From positions 26,981 to 90,980 of the forward strand of contig CAILUI010000364.1 of assembly GCA_903837355.1 (NCBI GenBank): a stretch of 64,000 nt of DNA. Direction: 5' to 3'. The stretch is from an uncultured Victivallales bacterium. Its GTDB lineage: Bacteria > Verrucomicrobiota > Lentisphaeria > Oligosphaerales > JAFGRS01. The translations under genes and the position numbers were made by a program. Shown here piece after piece: positions 53,503 to 62,998 of this stretch (position 1 is the stretch's first letter; each line of letters starts with the position of its first letter). Under the pieces are notes generated by a model. It worked only from the letters and a program-made list of their open reading frames with translations. It ran no database searches and had not been told where the DNA came from.

Positions 53503-53531
53503 TTGGCGTCCGCCGCGCTGACGGCTATACT
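53503..53531 (+). promoter_or_regulatory. Sigma-70-like promoter of the aldo/keto reductase gene
   Basis: TTGGCG (53503-53508) and TATACT (53526-53531) are separated by 17 bp, an ideal spacing. The -10 element lies 51 bases before the ATG at 53583. Confidence 0.65.
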
Positions 53532-53582
53532 CCGCAGCGCGCCCAGCGGGCCGGGAGACGGCGCCGCGGGCTGGAGAAGGCC

Positions 53583-54584
53583 ATGGCGACTGAGCTTGGG
53601 CGACGCGAGTTCCTACGACGGGCGGGCACCTCCGCGGCGGTGGCCGGGGCCCTGCTGACCGGCGCGGCCAGGGCGGTTGAGTCCGCAACCGCCGCCGCCG
53701 CCGCTGTCGTGCCGGGGAAACTGCCCAGTCGTCGCCTTGGCCGCCTCGGCATCGACATGCCCGTGCTGGGGTTCGGCAGCGCGCCGATGGGCCACGCGCT
53801 GTATGAGGCGGCGCCCTTCGAGGCGGTGGTCGACGCGGCTCTGGACGCGGGCGTGCGCTATGTCGATACGGCGCCCATCTACGACGTCGCCGAGATGCGT
53901 CTGGCGCCGGTCTTGGCGCGGCGGCGGCAGGACATCTTCCTGGTCACCAAGACCTGGGCCAAGAGCCGCACTGCAGCGCTGCAGTCCCTGGAAGCCAGCC
54001 TGCGACGCCTACAGGTCGATTCCGTGGACCTCTGCCACATCCACAATGTCGGCAGCTACAGCCGCGACGAGGCCGTCGGTCCCGATGGCTGTCTGGCCGG
54101 CCTGCGCGAGGCTAAGCGGCGGGGCTGGATCCGGCACATCGGCTGCACGGGGCACAGTAACGTCGCGAACTTCGTCCCGGTGCTCGAGACCGGCGAGATC
54201 GACCTGCTGATGGTGGCGATGAACTTCGTCGATGCCCACACCTACCCTTTCCAGGAGACGGTCCTGCCCGTGGCCCGCAAGCACGACTGCGGCATCGTCT
54301 GCATGAAGGTCTACGGCGGTGTGATCAACCTCTGGGAGGGCTACCGCCGGGCCGAACCGGGGCGCCTGGCGGGGGACGAGTTCCGGCAGGATGCCGTCGA
54401 CTATGCCCTCAGCATTCCTGGCGTCAGCCTGGCGGTGATCGGCATGAAGTCGCTCGACGAACTGCGCCTTACCCTGGCCGCGGTGCGCGGGCATACCCCT
54501 GTTGAAGGGGCGCGCCGGGAGCGTCTGTTGGCCAAGGGCCGGGAAATGGCGGCCCAATGGGGCCCGCGCTACGGCCCGGTGTGA
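53583..54584 (+). CDS. Tat-exported aldo/keto reductase
   Basis: ATG 53583 (GGAGAAGG upstream) gives 333 residues. The N-terminus has RREFLRRAGTSAAVAGALL, a twin-arginine signal that sends a folded protein to the periplasm. The barrel carries the AKR catalytic tetrad Asp95, Tyr100, Lys123 and His154. NADP(H)-dependent reduction or oxidation of sugar carbonyls is the presumed reaction. Its promoter region has two palindromic repeats shared with the divergent GH42-like gene, which suggests joint control. Its neighbour to the right is a GH106-like hydrolase. Confidence 0.88.
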   Translation: MATELGRREFLRRAGTSAAVAGALLTGAARAVESATAAAAAVVPGKLPSRRLGRLGIDMPVLGFGSAPMGHALYEAAPFEAVVDAALDAGVRYVDTAPIYDVAEMRLAPVLARRRQDIFLVTKTWAKSRTAALQSLEASLRRLQVDSVDLCHIHNVGSYSRDEAVGPDGCLAGLREAKRRGWIRHIGCTGHSNVANFVPVLETGEIDLLMVAMNFVDAHTYPFQETVLPVARKHDCGIVCMKVYGGVINLWEGYRRAEPGRLAGDEFRQDAVDYALSIPGVSLAVIGMKSLDELRLTLAAVRGHTPVEGARRERLLAKGREMAAQWGPRYGPV

Positions 54585-54656
54585 GTTGCGGCGCGTGCCG
54601 CGCCCTGGGTTACGAAGACACGTCCGTACCACCAGCGCAGCAGAGGGCGTTTCGGA

Positions 54657-57600
54657 ATGCCGTCATTGACTCATCGTCCAGCCCGCCGCGACACGCTTGG
54701 CGGGCCTGCCTCAGCGAGCGGCGTCAACGCCGGGGTTACGCACGGGGGCAGTCCCCGACCGCGCTTGGCGGTTGGGCGCCGGTACCGCGCTTTGTCGGCG
54801 CTGCTTCTGGCGGCGTTCGTCGGCACCGGCCTCTGGGCCGCGGAGGCGCCGCGGCTGCTGCTGGCGCGTGGTGAGGACGGCAAGGTCACGCTGCGCTTTA
54901 CAGCCGTCGGCGGCGCCGAGGGTTACGAGGTCTGTCGCAACGCCGCCGGGGCCACGACCAGGCAGGCTGTGCGGGTCACTGATTACACCGTACACGGCCT
55001 GCAGAATGGCACGACGTACCGCTTCACCGTGCGTGCCGTCGCGGCTGGCGTCCCCGGCCCCGAGTCCAACGAACTGAGTGCCATACCCGTGGACGATCCG
55101 GACTGGGCCACGCTGCGCGAGGCCTTCGCGGGGCCGAATCCGACGCGGAACTCCAATCCGTTCACCATGGTTCATGGCAACGAGACCGACGCCGAATTGC
55201 GCCAGATCCTGCGCGTGGCCTACGACGCCGGCTTCGAGGGTGTGACGCTACATCCATACAACTACACCGACTACCTGGGGCCCGGTCAGTGGGAGCGCTG
55301 GCGGGTACTTCTGGACGAGGCCCAGCGGCTCGGCCTGTGCCTATGGCAGCAGGACGACCGCAACTACCCATCGGGGTTTGCGGCAGGCACGGTGGTGGCC
55401 GCCCACCCGGAGTTTGCCCGCAGCACCGTGGCCGAGGCGCTGCGCCGCACCCTCACCGGCCCGCAACCCGGCTTCCGCCTCGACCTGCGGCCGCACCTTC
55501 TGCCTGGGGATACCCTGGTTGCCGTGTCTGCCTACCCGGCCGTGGGCGACCCTGTGGACCTGACGGACCGCGTCCGTGACGGCGAGTTCGGGTGGGACGT
55601 CCCCGCTGGCGAATGGCGGCTGTTCGCTGTGAAAGCCGGGCGCGATCCGGGGCCCTACATCGACTTCCTCAACCCGGCCGCCACCGACGCCTACATCAGC
55701 GCCATCTACGCGGCCACCGAAGCGCAGATCGGCCCGCACTTCGGCGGCACCTTCAAGGGCTTCTTTACCGACGAGGCGCCGGTGGACTTCCGGCAGTTCA
55801 CGGCCGATTTACCCGCCCGCTTCGAGGCCGCCAAGGGCTACTCGGTCCGGGCCTGGTTGCCGTCGCTGTGGGCCGATCTCACGCCCCGCGACCGCCGCGT
55901 GCGCCACGACTGGCGCGAACTGCTCCGCGAGCAGTTCGCCACCGTCTTCTTCGGTCGCAGCCGGGACTGGTGCCGGGCGCACGGCCTGACCTTCATCGGG
56001 CACGTGATCGAGGATCACCAGACCGACATGCGCCGACTCGAGTTCCTGGACATCCCCGGGTTTGACCACATCTTCACGCAGTGGTACGATCCAGAGCCGG
56101 ACGTGTACTGGCGTCAGGCGAAGATGGCAAGTTCCGTCGCGCACTACACCGGCAGCCGCCTCGACCTTGCCCTGGTGGAGCACTATGCCGCCACCGGTTG
56201 GCGCACCGGCCTGTCGGAAATGAAGCGGATGATGGACTGGTCCACCGCCATGGGTTACAACCAGATTGTGCCCTGCGGCCTGGACACGCAGGACCCACCC
56301 GTCTGGGAGGTGACCCCCGACTTCTGGCTGCACGGCCGCAACCCCCAGTGGCCCTACCTGCCCGCCTGTCAGCAGGCCGCCAACCGCATGACGATGCTGA
56401 TGCGCGGCGGCCGGCACATCGCGCCGGTGCTCGTTCTCGACACCACCGAGAGCCACTGGCCGGAACGCGGTACCGGGCTGGACACGCCCCACAGCGCCCG
56501 CGACGAGCTCTGGCGCACGCTGGCGGCGCTGAGTCAAGCCCATCTGGACTACGACCTGGTGCCCTATGCCGTGTTTGCCGACCCCAGCCGTACAGCGGTC
56601 GCCGCCGGCACGGCCCGCCTGGCCCGCGAGACCTACCGCGCCGTCGTGCTGCCCCCCGTCGCCTTCGCGCCGGCCGCGCTGCTCGAGCGCCTCGCGGAGT
56701 TCGCCCGAGGCGGGGGTGTAGTCGTGGCCGTGGACCATTGGCCGCAAGCGTCCTGCAACGGCATTGAGGACGAGCGGGTGGCGGCCGTAGTCGCGGCTCT
56801 GCCGGCCACCGCCAAGGTGGCTGGCTACCCGGACCTCGGCCCAGGCCTCGTCCGCGCCGGGGTCGAAGACGTGGTCGTTCCGCCCGCCTGGACCGCGCTG
56901 CTGTATTGCCGTCGCCAGCGCCACGACGCCGATCTGGTCTTCCTGGCCAACACCGGTGGCGAGACGCTGGCCGGTCCGCTGCAGGTGCGGCAGGCCCGGG
57001 GGGCCCCCGAGTTCTGGGATCCGGTGACCGGGGAGATCCGGCCGGCGCCGCGCTGGACCGCCTCCGCGGCCGGTCTGGAGGTGTGGGTCGAGCTCGTCGC
57101 CGGGCAGTCGGTCTTCCTGATCATCGACCCCACGGTACCGGCTCGGGAGCACGCCGAGGTGGGTTCATTGCCCACTCCGCCGCCGCTGCTGGTGGCCACT
57201 CCGGGACCGTGGCAGGCGGCAGACCCTGCGGGCATCTTCCGCGCCGACCTCGTCCTCCCTGCCGACTGGGACGCCGGCACGCCGGCACGTCTGCTGTTTG
57301 AGGGTGCCACGCAGGTACTGGACGTGACCCTCAACGGCCGCGCCCTCGGTGCCTGCTTCACCTCGCCGTACGCATTCGCGGTAACCTCCGGGCTGCGTGC
57401 CGGCGCCAACTCGCTGGAGGTGCGCCAGGTCGAGCGGGTGGGCCACGTGCCAGGGGCGCCGACACCCAACGTTGACGACGGCGCGCTCACCTACAGCGGC
57501 GAGTGGACGACAGATGCGTACGCCCCGGCCTGGAATCGGTCGCGCCACTACTCCCGGCAGCCGGGAGCCACCGTCACGGCCACGTTCAGCGGTACCGGCG

Positions 57601-57890
57601 TTGCCTGGATCGGCGAGCGCGACGCCAACCGCGGCGTGGCCCAGGTGTTTGTCGATGATGCCCCGGCCGTCGAGGTCGACACCTTCAACGGCGGCGGCCC
57701 GGAAGTGGCCCAGGCAGTGCTGTGGAGCTGTCGCGGACTGGCGCCCGGGGAGCACCGGTTACGCATCGTCTGCAGCGGGCGCCGTGACCCGCGTTCGCGC
57801 GACGACTACATCAGCATCGATGCCCTGGCCGTCAGCGCCGCGGGCGACGCTGTTCGGGTGCCCTGGTCCCGTGCCGCGCTCGTGCGCTGA
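54657..57890 (+). CDS. Secreted GH106-like hydrolase with fibronectin-III and binding domains
   Basis: ATG 54657 gives 1077 residues. The start follows AGAGGG; a hydrophobic segment LLLAAFVGTGLWAAEA begins near residue 48, so a nearer start is possible. Residues about 63-150 are a fibronectin-III domain (YEVCRNAAGATTRQAVRV, TTYRFTVRAVAAG). The catalytic part has GFEGVTLHPYNY, GTFKGFFTDEAPVDF and MKRMMDWSTAMGYNQIVP, consistent with GH106-type alpha-L-rhamnosidase families. The C-terminal 260 residues are two beta-sandwiches, likely binding domains. It follows the aldo/keto reductase by 72 bp. Export seems likely. The family assignment is moderate. Confidence 0.65.
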   Translation: MPSLTHRPARRDTLGGPASASGVNAGVTHGGSPRPRLAVGRRYRALSALLLAAFVGTGLWAAEAPRLLLARGEDGKVTLRFTAVGGAEGYEVCRNAAGATTRQAVRVTDYTVHGLQNGTTYRFTVRAVAAGVPGPESNELSAIPVDDPDWATLREAFAGPNPTRNSNPFTMVHGNETDAELRQILRVAYDAGFEGVTLHPYNYTDYLGPGQWERWRVLLDEAQRLGLCLWQQDDRNYPSGFAAGTVVAAHPEFARSTVAEALRRTLTGPQPGFRLDLRPHLLPGDTLVAVSAYPAVGDPVDLTDRVRDGEFGWDVPAGEWRLFAVKAGRDPGPYIDFLNPAATDAYISAIYAATEAQIGPHFGGTFKGFFTDEAPVDFRQFTADLPARFEAAKGYSVRAWLPSLWADLTPRDRRVRHDWRELLREQFATVFFGRSRDWCRAHGLTFIGHVIEDHQTDMRRLEFLDIPGFDHIFTQWYDPEPDVYWRQAKMASSVAHYTGSRLDLALVEHYAATGWRTGLSEMKRMMDWSTAMGYNQIVPCGLDTQDPPVWEVTPDFWLHGRNPQWPYLPACQQAANRMTMLMRGGRHIAPVLVLDTTESHWPERGTGLDTPHSARDELWRTLAALSQAHLDYDLVPYAVFADPSRTAVAAGTARLARETYRAVVLPPVAFAPAALLERLAEFARGGGVVVAVDHWPQASCNGIEDERVAAVVAALPATAKVAGYPDLGPGLVRAGVEDVVVPPAWTALLYCRRQRHDADLVFLANTGGETLAGPLQVRQARGAPEFWDPVTGEIRPAPRWTASAAGLEVWVELVAGQSVFLIIDPTVPAREHAEVGSLPTPPPLLVATPGPWQAADPAGIFRADLVLPADWDAGTPARLLFEGATQVLDVTLNGRALGACFTSPYAFAVTSGLRAGANSLEVRQVERVGHVPGAPTPNVDDGALTYSGEWTTDAYAPAWNRSRHYSRQPGATVTATFSGTGVAWIGERDANRGVAQVFVDDAPAVEVDTFNGGGPEVAQAVLWSCRGLAPGEHRLRIVCSGRRDPRSRDDYISIDALAVSAAGDAVRVPWSRAALVR

Positions 57891-57910
57891 GAGCGGGCAA
57901 GGCAGGGGCG

Positions 57911-58663
57911 TCATGGCTCCGGCAACGCCTGCAGGGGCAGTGGCAGGCCCGCGCCCTTGGCTCTGCCGGCAGCCGTCTTGAAGACACTCGCCACCAGCGC
58001 CTCGATCTGCGCCCGATCGTAGAGCTCGGGTTCCTCGGAGATGTTCACGATCCAGTCAGCGTCCCAGATGATGCGGAACTCGAGACTGTCGATGCTGCCG
58101 CCGGAATGGTGGCTGCCGACGATGCGGCAGACGTGGTCGGCGATCTGCCCTTCCACGCCGAGTTCACGGAGGATTCGCTTCGCGATCGGCGGCCCTTCCT
58201 GCTCCTGGAAGCGCGGCGCCGCAGAGCCATGTCGCCGCTCGGCTTCCTGGATACCGATGTCGTGGAGCAGCGCGGCGGCGATCACCACCTTGGGGTCTCC
58301 GCCCTCCTGGCGAAGTATCTCCGCAGCCTGATCGAGGACCCGCAGCGCATGCGTAATACGCCTGCGGTCCGTGCCAAACTCCGCCTCCATGGAGGCAACC
58401 AACCGGTCGGCCAGCGACTCCTGCTCCGCTGCGGCATCGAGCAGCGCCTTCGGGTCAAAACCCAGGCACTCCCGGGCGTGCGCACACCACTGGGCGCAGC
58501 CCAGGCTGAGGCGTGGGTTGACCACACGCGCGCCGCAACCGGGGCAAGGTCGCACACCGTCGGTCTTAAAGAACTCGACCATGGAGCCGCAGTGCCCACA
58601 AGCCACCTCGTAGATGTCTTTCGTCCCCCAGTACCGCGAATCTTGACCTGGGCACTTCTGCAT
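57911..58663 (-). CDS. HD-domain hydrolase with zinc ribbon
   Basis: ATG 58663 (AGGAA upstream) gives 250 residues. An N-terminal zinc ribbon (Cys22-x2-Cys25 and Cys40-x2-Cys43) leads to a cysteine-containing stretch and an HD domain with ALRVLDQAAEI, IAAALLHDIGIQEAE and IVGSHHSGG. HD proteins hydrolyse phosphodiesters or nucleotides with metals. It converges with the GH106-like gene. Its specific substrate is unknown. Confidence 0.8.
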   Translation of the reverse strand: MQKCPGQDSRYWGTKDIYEVACGHCGSMVEFFKTDGVRPCPGCGARVVNPRLSLGCAQWCAHARECLGFDPKALLDAAAEQESLADRLVASMEAEFGTDRRRITHALRVLDQAAEILRQEGGDPKVVIAAALLHDIGIQEAERRHGSAAPRFQEQEGPPIAKRILRELGVEGQIADHVCRIVGSHHSGGSIDSLEFRIIWDADWIVNISEEPELYDRAQIEALVASVFKTAAGRAKGAGLPLPLQALPEP

Positions 58664-59010
58664 GGCGTATTCCTGCCTATGTTCGGGCGCCCGGCGAGCG
58701 GCTGCGCCGCGCTTGTTACTCCGAGCCTTTGGCCTAACCAAGCAAAGTAGTACCGCATTAATACAATGCAACTGACCCGCGCCGCGTTCGAGGCGCGTTG
58801 CCGGGCTGGGTGGGGACGAGGCACGGGCCGGGTTGTGGCACCGTGCCCAGTCCGCCGCCGGGGCGCGTGCCTGGCAGTAGCGCTGCCCAGCACGGCCCAC
58901 AGGTTGCGGTCGGCGGCGCAGCCGCTATGGTGTGGTCCGGCGACTCTGGCCGACCGCGCCGCGGTCCGGCCCAGGTGTGTATTCCAGGGTCCAGGTTGAG
59001 GAGAGCATCC
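58664..59010. other. 347-bp divergent gap
   Basis: This gap separates the HD gene from the isomerase gene. It holds the promoter below; nothing else is recognised. Confidence 0.35.
58904..58931 (+). promoter_or_regulatory. Candidate promoter of the sugar isomerase gene
   Basis: TTGCGG (58904-58909) and TATGGT (58926-58931) are 16 bp apart, 80 bases before ATG 59011. A moderate match to sigma-70 consensus. Confidence 0.45.
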
Positions 59011-59763
59011 ATGGCGAAGGCGCTCGATTTCGGTGTGCAGAGTTACTGCTTCCGCAACTTCAAAGACAATGCGGACGTGGCGGCGAAGATCAAGCAGATT
59101 GGCGTGTCGAAGGTCGAGATGTGCGGCGTGCACGGTGACTTCAACAACATCACTCTGTGGAAGGAGCAGGCGGCCGTCTACCAGCAGGCCGGGGTGGAGA
59201 TCTGTTCTATCGGCGTGCAGACCTTTGGCACGGACATGGGTGCGGCACGGCGCTGGTTCGAGTGCGCCCAGGCTGCCGGGGTCAAGGTGATCACGGCCCA
59301 CTTCCAGGTCTCCAACTTCCAGACCGTCGTGCCGCAGATCTCGGCGCTCTGTGACCGCTACGGCATCAAGGTGGCCATTCACTGCCACGGCGGCTACTGC
59401 TTCGGCGGTTCGCCCGACGTGATCACGCATCTGCTCTCCATCGGTGGCCCCGGCATCGGGCTGTGCATTGATACGGCCTGGTGTATGCAGATTGGCCCGC
59501 ACGCCGGCAACCCCGTGGAGTGGGTCAAGCGCTTCAGCGGTCGCATCTACGGTGTGCACTACAAGGACTTCGTCTTTGCGCGCAATGGCATGTGGGAGGA
59601 TGTCATCGTCGGCAGCGGCAATCTGGACGTGGCCGCCTTTGTCAAGGCCCTCGATGCGGACCATTTCGATGGGGCGGCGGTGATCGAGTACGAGGCCAAT
59701 CCGGACAACCCGGTGCCGGCCCTGACGGAGTGTGTCAACGCCATTCGCGCAGCCGCGAAGTAA
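59011..59763 (+). CDS. Sugar phosphate isomerase/epimerase (AP-endonuclease-2 fold)
   Basis: ATG 59011 follows GAGGAGAGC. The 250-residue protein begins LDFGVQSYCFRNFKDNADVA and has VEMCGVHGDF, AIHCHGGYCFG, GLCIDTAWC, GVHYKDFVF and VIEYEANPDN, the metal-binding Glu/His/Asp pattern of TIM-barrel xylose-isomerase-like enzymes. It would interconvert keto- and aldo-sugars in the cytoplasm, linking released sugars to central metabolism. It is a single gene with its own promoter. Confidence 0.9.
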   Translation: MAKALDFGVQSYCFRNFKDNADVAAKIKQIGVSKVEMCGVHGDFNNITLWKEQAAVYQQAGVEICSIGVQTFGTDMGAARRWFECAQAAGVKVITAHFQVSNFQTVVPQISALCDRYGIKVAIHCHGGYCFGGSPDVITHLLSIGGPGIGLCIDTAWCMQIGPHAGNPVEWVKRFSGRIYGVHYKDFVFARNGMWEDVIVGSGNLDVAAFVKALDADHFDGAAVIEYEANPDNPVPALTECVNAIRAAAK

Positions 59764-60098
59764 GGCTGGTTGGGCCGGCCGCCGGGGCGCTCGGCGGTCG
59801 GCCAAGGGACAACCGGGGCAGGGGGGCGCGGCCGCGTTTCTGGGGCCGGCGTATGGCCGGGTTCAGGGTTCGGGTTTCACACCCGTCCCATGGAAGACCC
59901 AGAGGCTGTAGCGGTTTAGGCTGTAGGCTATTAGGTTACAACACCGGACCCGAATCCAAAAACGCAAAATGCCGCGAGAAAGACCTAACAGTCTACAGCC
60001 TGAGTACCTAACAGCCTTGGCGTCCGGTGGGACGCCTGTGTTCGGGTTCCCAGGATGAGCGCCGCATCGCCGTCGTCCGGCGCAGGAGTGACTAGGGC
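59764..60098. other. 335-bp gap with imperfect hairpin repeat
   Basis: Besides the inverted repeat at 59918-60001, I see no gene. The DNA around the repeat is clearly more A+T-rich than the coding regions. Confidence 0.4.
59918..60001. repeat. Imperfect 19-bp inverted repeat (two mismatches)
   Basis: AGGCTGTAGGCTATTAGGT (59918-59936) pairs with ACCTAACAGTCTACAGCCT (59983-60001), with 46 bases between. A third, partial copy of ACCTAACAGCCT follows at about 60006. This resembles dispersed REP-like elements of PVC-type genomes. Confidence 0.75.
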
Positions 60099-60971
60099 AT
60101 GACCATCGCGAATCCGTTCAGCCAGACCGGTATCTGGCTCAAGGCTAACCTGCACACCCACACGACCTTGTCCGACGGCGACCGCCCGCCATTGGCGCGC
60201 GTCGAGCAGTACGCGGCGGCGGGGTACCAGGTTCTGGCGATCACCGATCACCGGGTCGTGGCCGCGGTGGAGCCTTTGGAGCGGCCGGGGTTGACGCTGC
60301 TCCGCTCGCTCGAGGCGCACCCGATCTGCCTTGATGGCCCGGTCTACCACCTGGTGTGCCTGAACGTCTCTCCGGCCTTTCGCTACGACGAGTCACGGCG
60401 CCCCAACGACCTGATTGCCCAGGTGCGGGCCGACGGCGGCGAGGTGCTGGTGGCCCATCCCTACTGGTGCGGGCACGGCCTCGAGCACATCCTGGCCCTG
60501 GAGAATGTCATCGGCATGGAGGTCTACAACGCGACCTGCGCCGGCATCGGTAAGGCCGACAGCACGATGTTCTGGGACTACATGCTGGCGGCGGGACGGT
60601 TCCTGCCGGCGGTAGCGGTCGATGATGCCCATGGCCCGCGGGACGCCTTCAAGGGCTGGACCATGATCCGCGCCGCCTCGGCGGCGGTGGCCGATGTCAT
60701 GGCCGCGCTCAGGGCCGGGTCGTACTACGCCAGTTGCGGCCCGGAGTTCGTCGATGTGCGTCTGGCCGATGGCGTCCTTGACGTGCGCTGCTCAGCGGTG
60801 AGTGAGATCCGCTTCGTCTGCCGCGGCGCCTGCGGTTCCTGTCAGTGGAGTACCCCCGGCGCGGGACTGACCGAGGGCCGCTTCAAGGTGCCCGCCAGCG
60901 CCGGCTACGTGCGCGTTCAGATCGTGGATAGCCAGGGCCGCAGCGCCTGGACCAACCCCTGGCTGGTGTGA
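60099..60971 (+). CDS. PHP-domain phosphoesterase
   Basis: ATG 60099, with AGGAG upstream, gives 290 residues. The PHP motifs are LHTHTTLSDG (His19, His21, Asp26), ITDHR, AHPYWCGHG and DDAHG; together they bind a cluster of two or three metals. The family removes phosphate from small molecules or nucleotides. The C-terminal 70 residues (EIRFVCRGACGSCQW) form an extra beta domain. It lies 43 bp upstream of the aconitase gene, perhaps in an operon. Confidence 0.88.
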   Translation: MTIANPFSQTGIWLKANLHTHTTLSDGDRPPLARVEQYAAAGYQVLAITDHRVVAAVEPLERPGLTLLRSLEAHPICLDGPVYHLVCLNVSPAFRYDESRRPNDLIAQVRADGGEVLVAHPYWCGHGLEHILALENVIGMEVYNATCAGIGKADSTMFWDYMLAAGRFLPAVAVDDAHGPRDAFKGWTMIRAASAAVADVMAALRAGSYYASCGPEFVDVRLADGVLDVRCSAVSEIRFVCRGACGSCQWSTPGAGLTEGRFKVPASAGYVRVQIVDSQGRSAWTNPWLV

Positions 60972-61014
60972 GCGCGGGTGCCGCGCCAGCCCCAGGCAAG
61001 ACGGAGATGTGACG

Positions 61015-62958
61015 ATGGCCGCCATGACCGTGATCCAGAAAATCCTCGCGGCGCACTTGGTTGAGGGCGAACTGAAGCCAGGTTCCGAGATCAAGATCCG
61101 CATTGACCAGACCCTGTGCCAGGACGCCACCGGCACCATGGCCTTCCTCGAGCTTGAGGCGATGGGGGTGGACCGCGTGCGCACGGACGTGTCGGTGCAG
61201 TACGTCGACCACAACACCAACCAGATGGGGCCGGAGAACCAGAACGACCATTTGTACCTGCAGAGCATCTGCAGCGCCAAAGGGGTGGTCTTCAGTCGGC
61301 CCGGCAACGGCATCTGCCATCAGGTGCATCTGGAGCGTTTCGGCGCTCCGGGCCGGACGCTGTTGGGGTCTGACTCGCATACTCCCACCAACGGCGGTAT
61401 CGGCATGCTGGCGATTGGTGCCGGCGGTCTGGACGTGGCGGTGGCCATGGCCGGCGGCCCCTTCAAGCTGGCCTGCCCGCGCGTCATCGGCGTCCGCCTC
61501 AGCGGGCGCCTCAGCCCCTGGGTGGCCGGTAAGGACGTCATCCTCAAGCTGCTGAGCATCCTGGGGTCCAAGGGCAATGTTGACACGGCGGTGGAGTACT
61601 TCGGGCCCGGCGTGACCACCCTGTCCGTCCCGGAGCGCGCCACCATGTGCAACATGGGCGCCGAGCTGGGGGTGACCTCGTCCCTATTTCCGTCCGACCG
61701 GCAGACCCAGGCGTATCTGCGCGCCCAGGGCCGGGAGGCCTGCTGGCAGGCCCTCCTGGCCGATGCCGGCGCCGCCTACGACCGGGTCATCGACATCGAC
61801 CTGGCCGCTTTGGAGCCCCTGGTTGCCTGCCCGTCGAATCCGGCCAACGTCAAGACGGTGCGGGAAGTGGCCGGCATTCCGGTGGCGCAGGTGGTCATCG
61901 GTTCGTGCACCAACAGCTCCTACCGCGACCTCTGCCTGGTGGCCGACGTGCTCGCCGGCAACGTGGTCCATGCGGGGGTCTCTCTCGCCATTGCTCCAGG
62001 CAGCCGCCAGGTGCTGCAGATGCTCAGCCGGGATGGTCGGCTGGGGCATCTGATCGCCGCCGGTGCACGCCTGCTCGAGTCCGCCTGCGGCCCCTGCATC
62101 GGCCAGGGCTTCAGTCCCGCCGACAACACGGTCACGGTGCGCTCGTTCAACCGTAATTTCAGCGGTCGCACCGGCAGCAAGAACGATCAGTGCTATCTGG
62201 TCAGCCCGGAGACGGCGGTCGCGACGGCCCTTACCGGCGTGCTCACGGACCCGCGCACGCTGGGGCGGGAATACCCGGCCAGGAAGATGCCGCGGGCCTT
62301 CCAGGTTGACGACCGCTTGCTGGTCCAGCCGGCCCCGGCCGGACAGAGCGTCGAGATCGTGCGCAAGGAGACCATAGGAGAGCCGCCGCGGTGTTCGCCA
62401 TTGGCGGAAGATGTGGACGGTGCCGTGCTGCTGAAGGTCGGGGACAAGATCACGACAGACCACATCATGCCGGCCGGGGCCTACCTCAAGTACCGCAGCA
62501 ACATCCCACGCTACGCCCAGGTCGTCTTCGAGTGCTTCAACGAGCCCGGCAAGCCGAGCTTTGCACAGCGTGCCAGTGCCCTGCGGGACAGCGGCCGCGC
62601 CGGGGTCATCCTGGCTGGCGAGAGCTACGGTCAGGGGTCCTCGCGCGAACACGCGGCGATCTGTCCGATGTTCCTCGGCATCCGGGTGATCCTGGCGCTG
62701 AGCATCGAGCGCATTCACGCGGCCAACCTGGTGAACTTCGGGATCCTGCCGTTGCTGCTCAAGGAGCGTGCGGACTATGCCCGCCTCGAGGCCGGCGACA
62801 GCCTGCGCCTGGAGCACCTGCCGGCACAGCTTCGGGCCGGGACTGCACTGACGGCCCGGGTGCTCAGGGCGGACGGTACGGAGTTCGCCATGACGCTGAC
62901 GCACGCCTTGTCGGGCGAGGATGTCGAGATGGTGTTGAAGGGCGGCCGACTCGCCTGA
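61015..62958 (+). CDS. Aconitate hydratase (Aquifex-type, short form)
   Basis: ATG 61015 with GGAG nine bases upstream; a GTG at 61009 is less likely. The 647-residue enzyme keeps the 4Fe-4S ligands Cys298 in GSCTNSS and Cys358/Cys361 in CGPCIG, and catalytic HTPTNGG and ESYGQGSSREHAA segments. It converts citrate to isocitrate in the cytoplasm. Its length fits the short family typified by Aquifex, shorter than the 890-residue AcnA. It precedes the kinase gene by 40 bp. Confidence 0.93.
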   Translation: MAAMTVIQKILAAHLVEGELKPGSEIKIRIDQTLCQDATGTMAFLELEAMGVDRVRTDVSVQYVDHNTNQMGPENQNDHLYLQSICSAKGVVFSRPGNGICHQVHLERFGAPGRTLLGSDSHTPTNGGIGMLAIGAGGLDVAVAMAGGPFKLACPRVIGVRLSGRLSPWVAGKDVILKLLSILGSKGNVDTAVEYFGPGVTTLSVPERATMCNMGAELGVTSSLFPSDRQTQAYLRAQGREACWQALLADAGAAYDRVIDIDLAALEPLVACPSNPANVKTVREVAGIPVAQVVIGSCTNSSYRDLCLVADVLAGNVVHAGVSLAIAPGSRQVLQMLSRDGRLGHLIAAGARLLESACGPCIGQGFSPADNTVTVRSFNRNFSGRTGSKNDQCYLVSPETAVATALTGVLTDPRTLGREYPARKMPRAFQVDDRLLVQPAPAGQSVEIVRKETIGEPPRCSPLAEDVDGAVLLKVGDKITTDHIMPAGAYLKYRSNIPRYAQVVFECFNEPGKPSFAQRASALRDSGRAGVILAGESYGQGSSREHAAICPMFLGIRVILALSIERIHAANLVNFGILPLLLKERADYARLEAGDSLRLEHLPAQLRAGTALTARVLRADGTEFAMTLTHALSGEDVEMVLKGGRLA

Positions 62959-62998
62959 CCGGTCCGGCGCCGCGATGCGCCCAAGGGACACGTACAGA

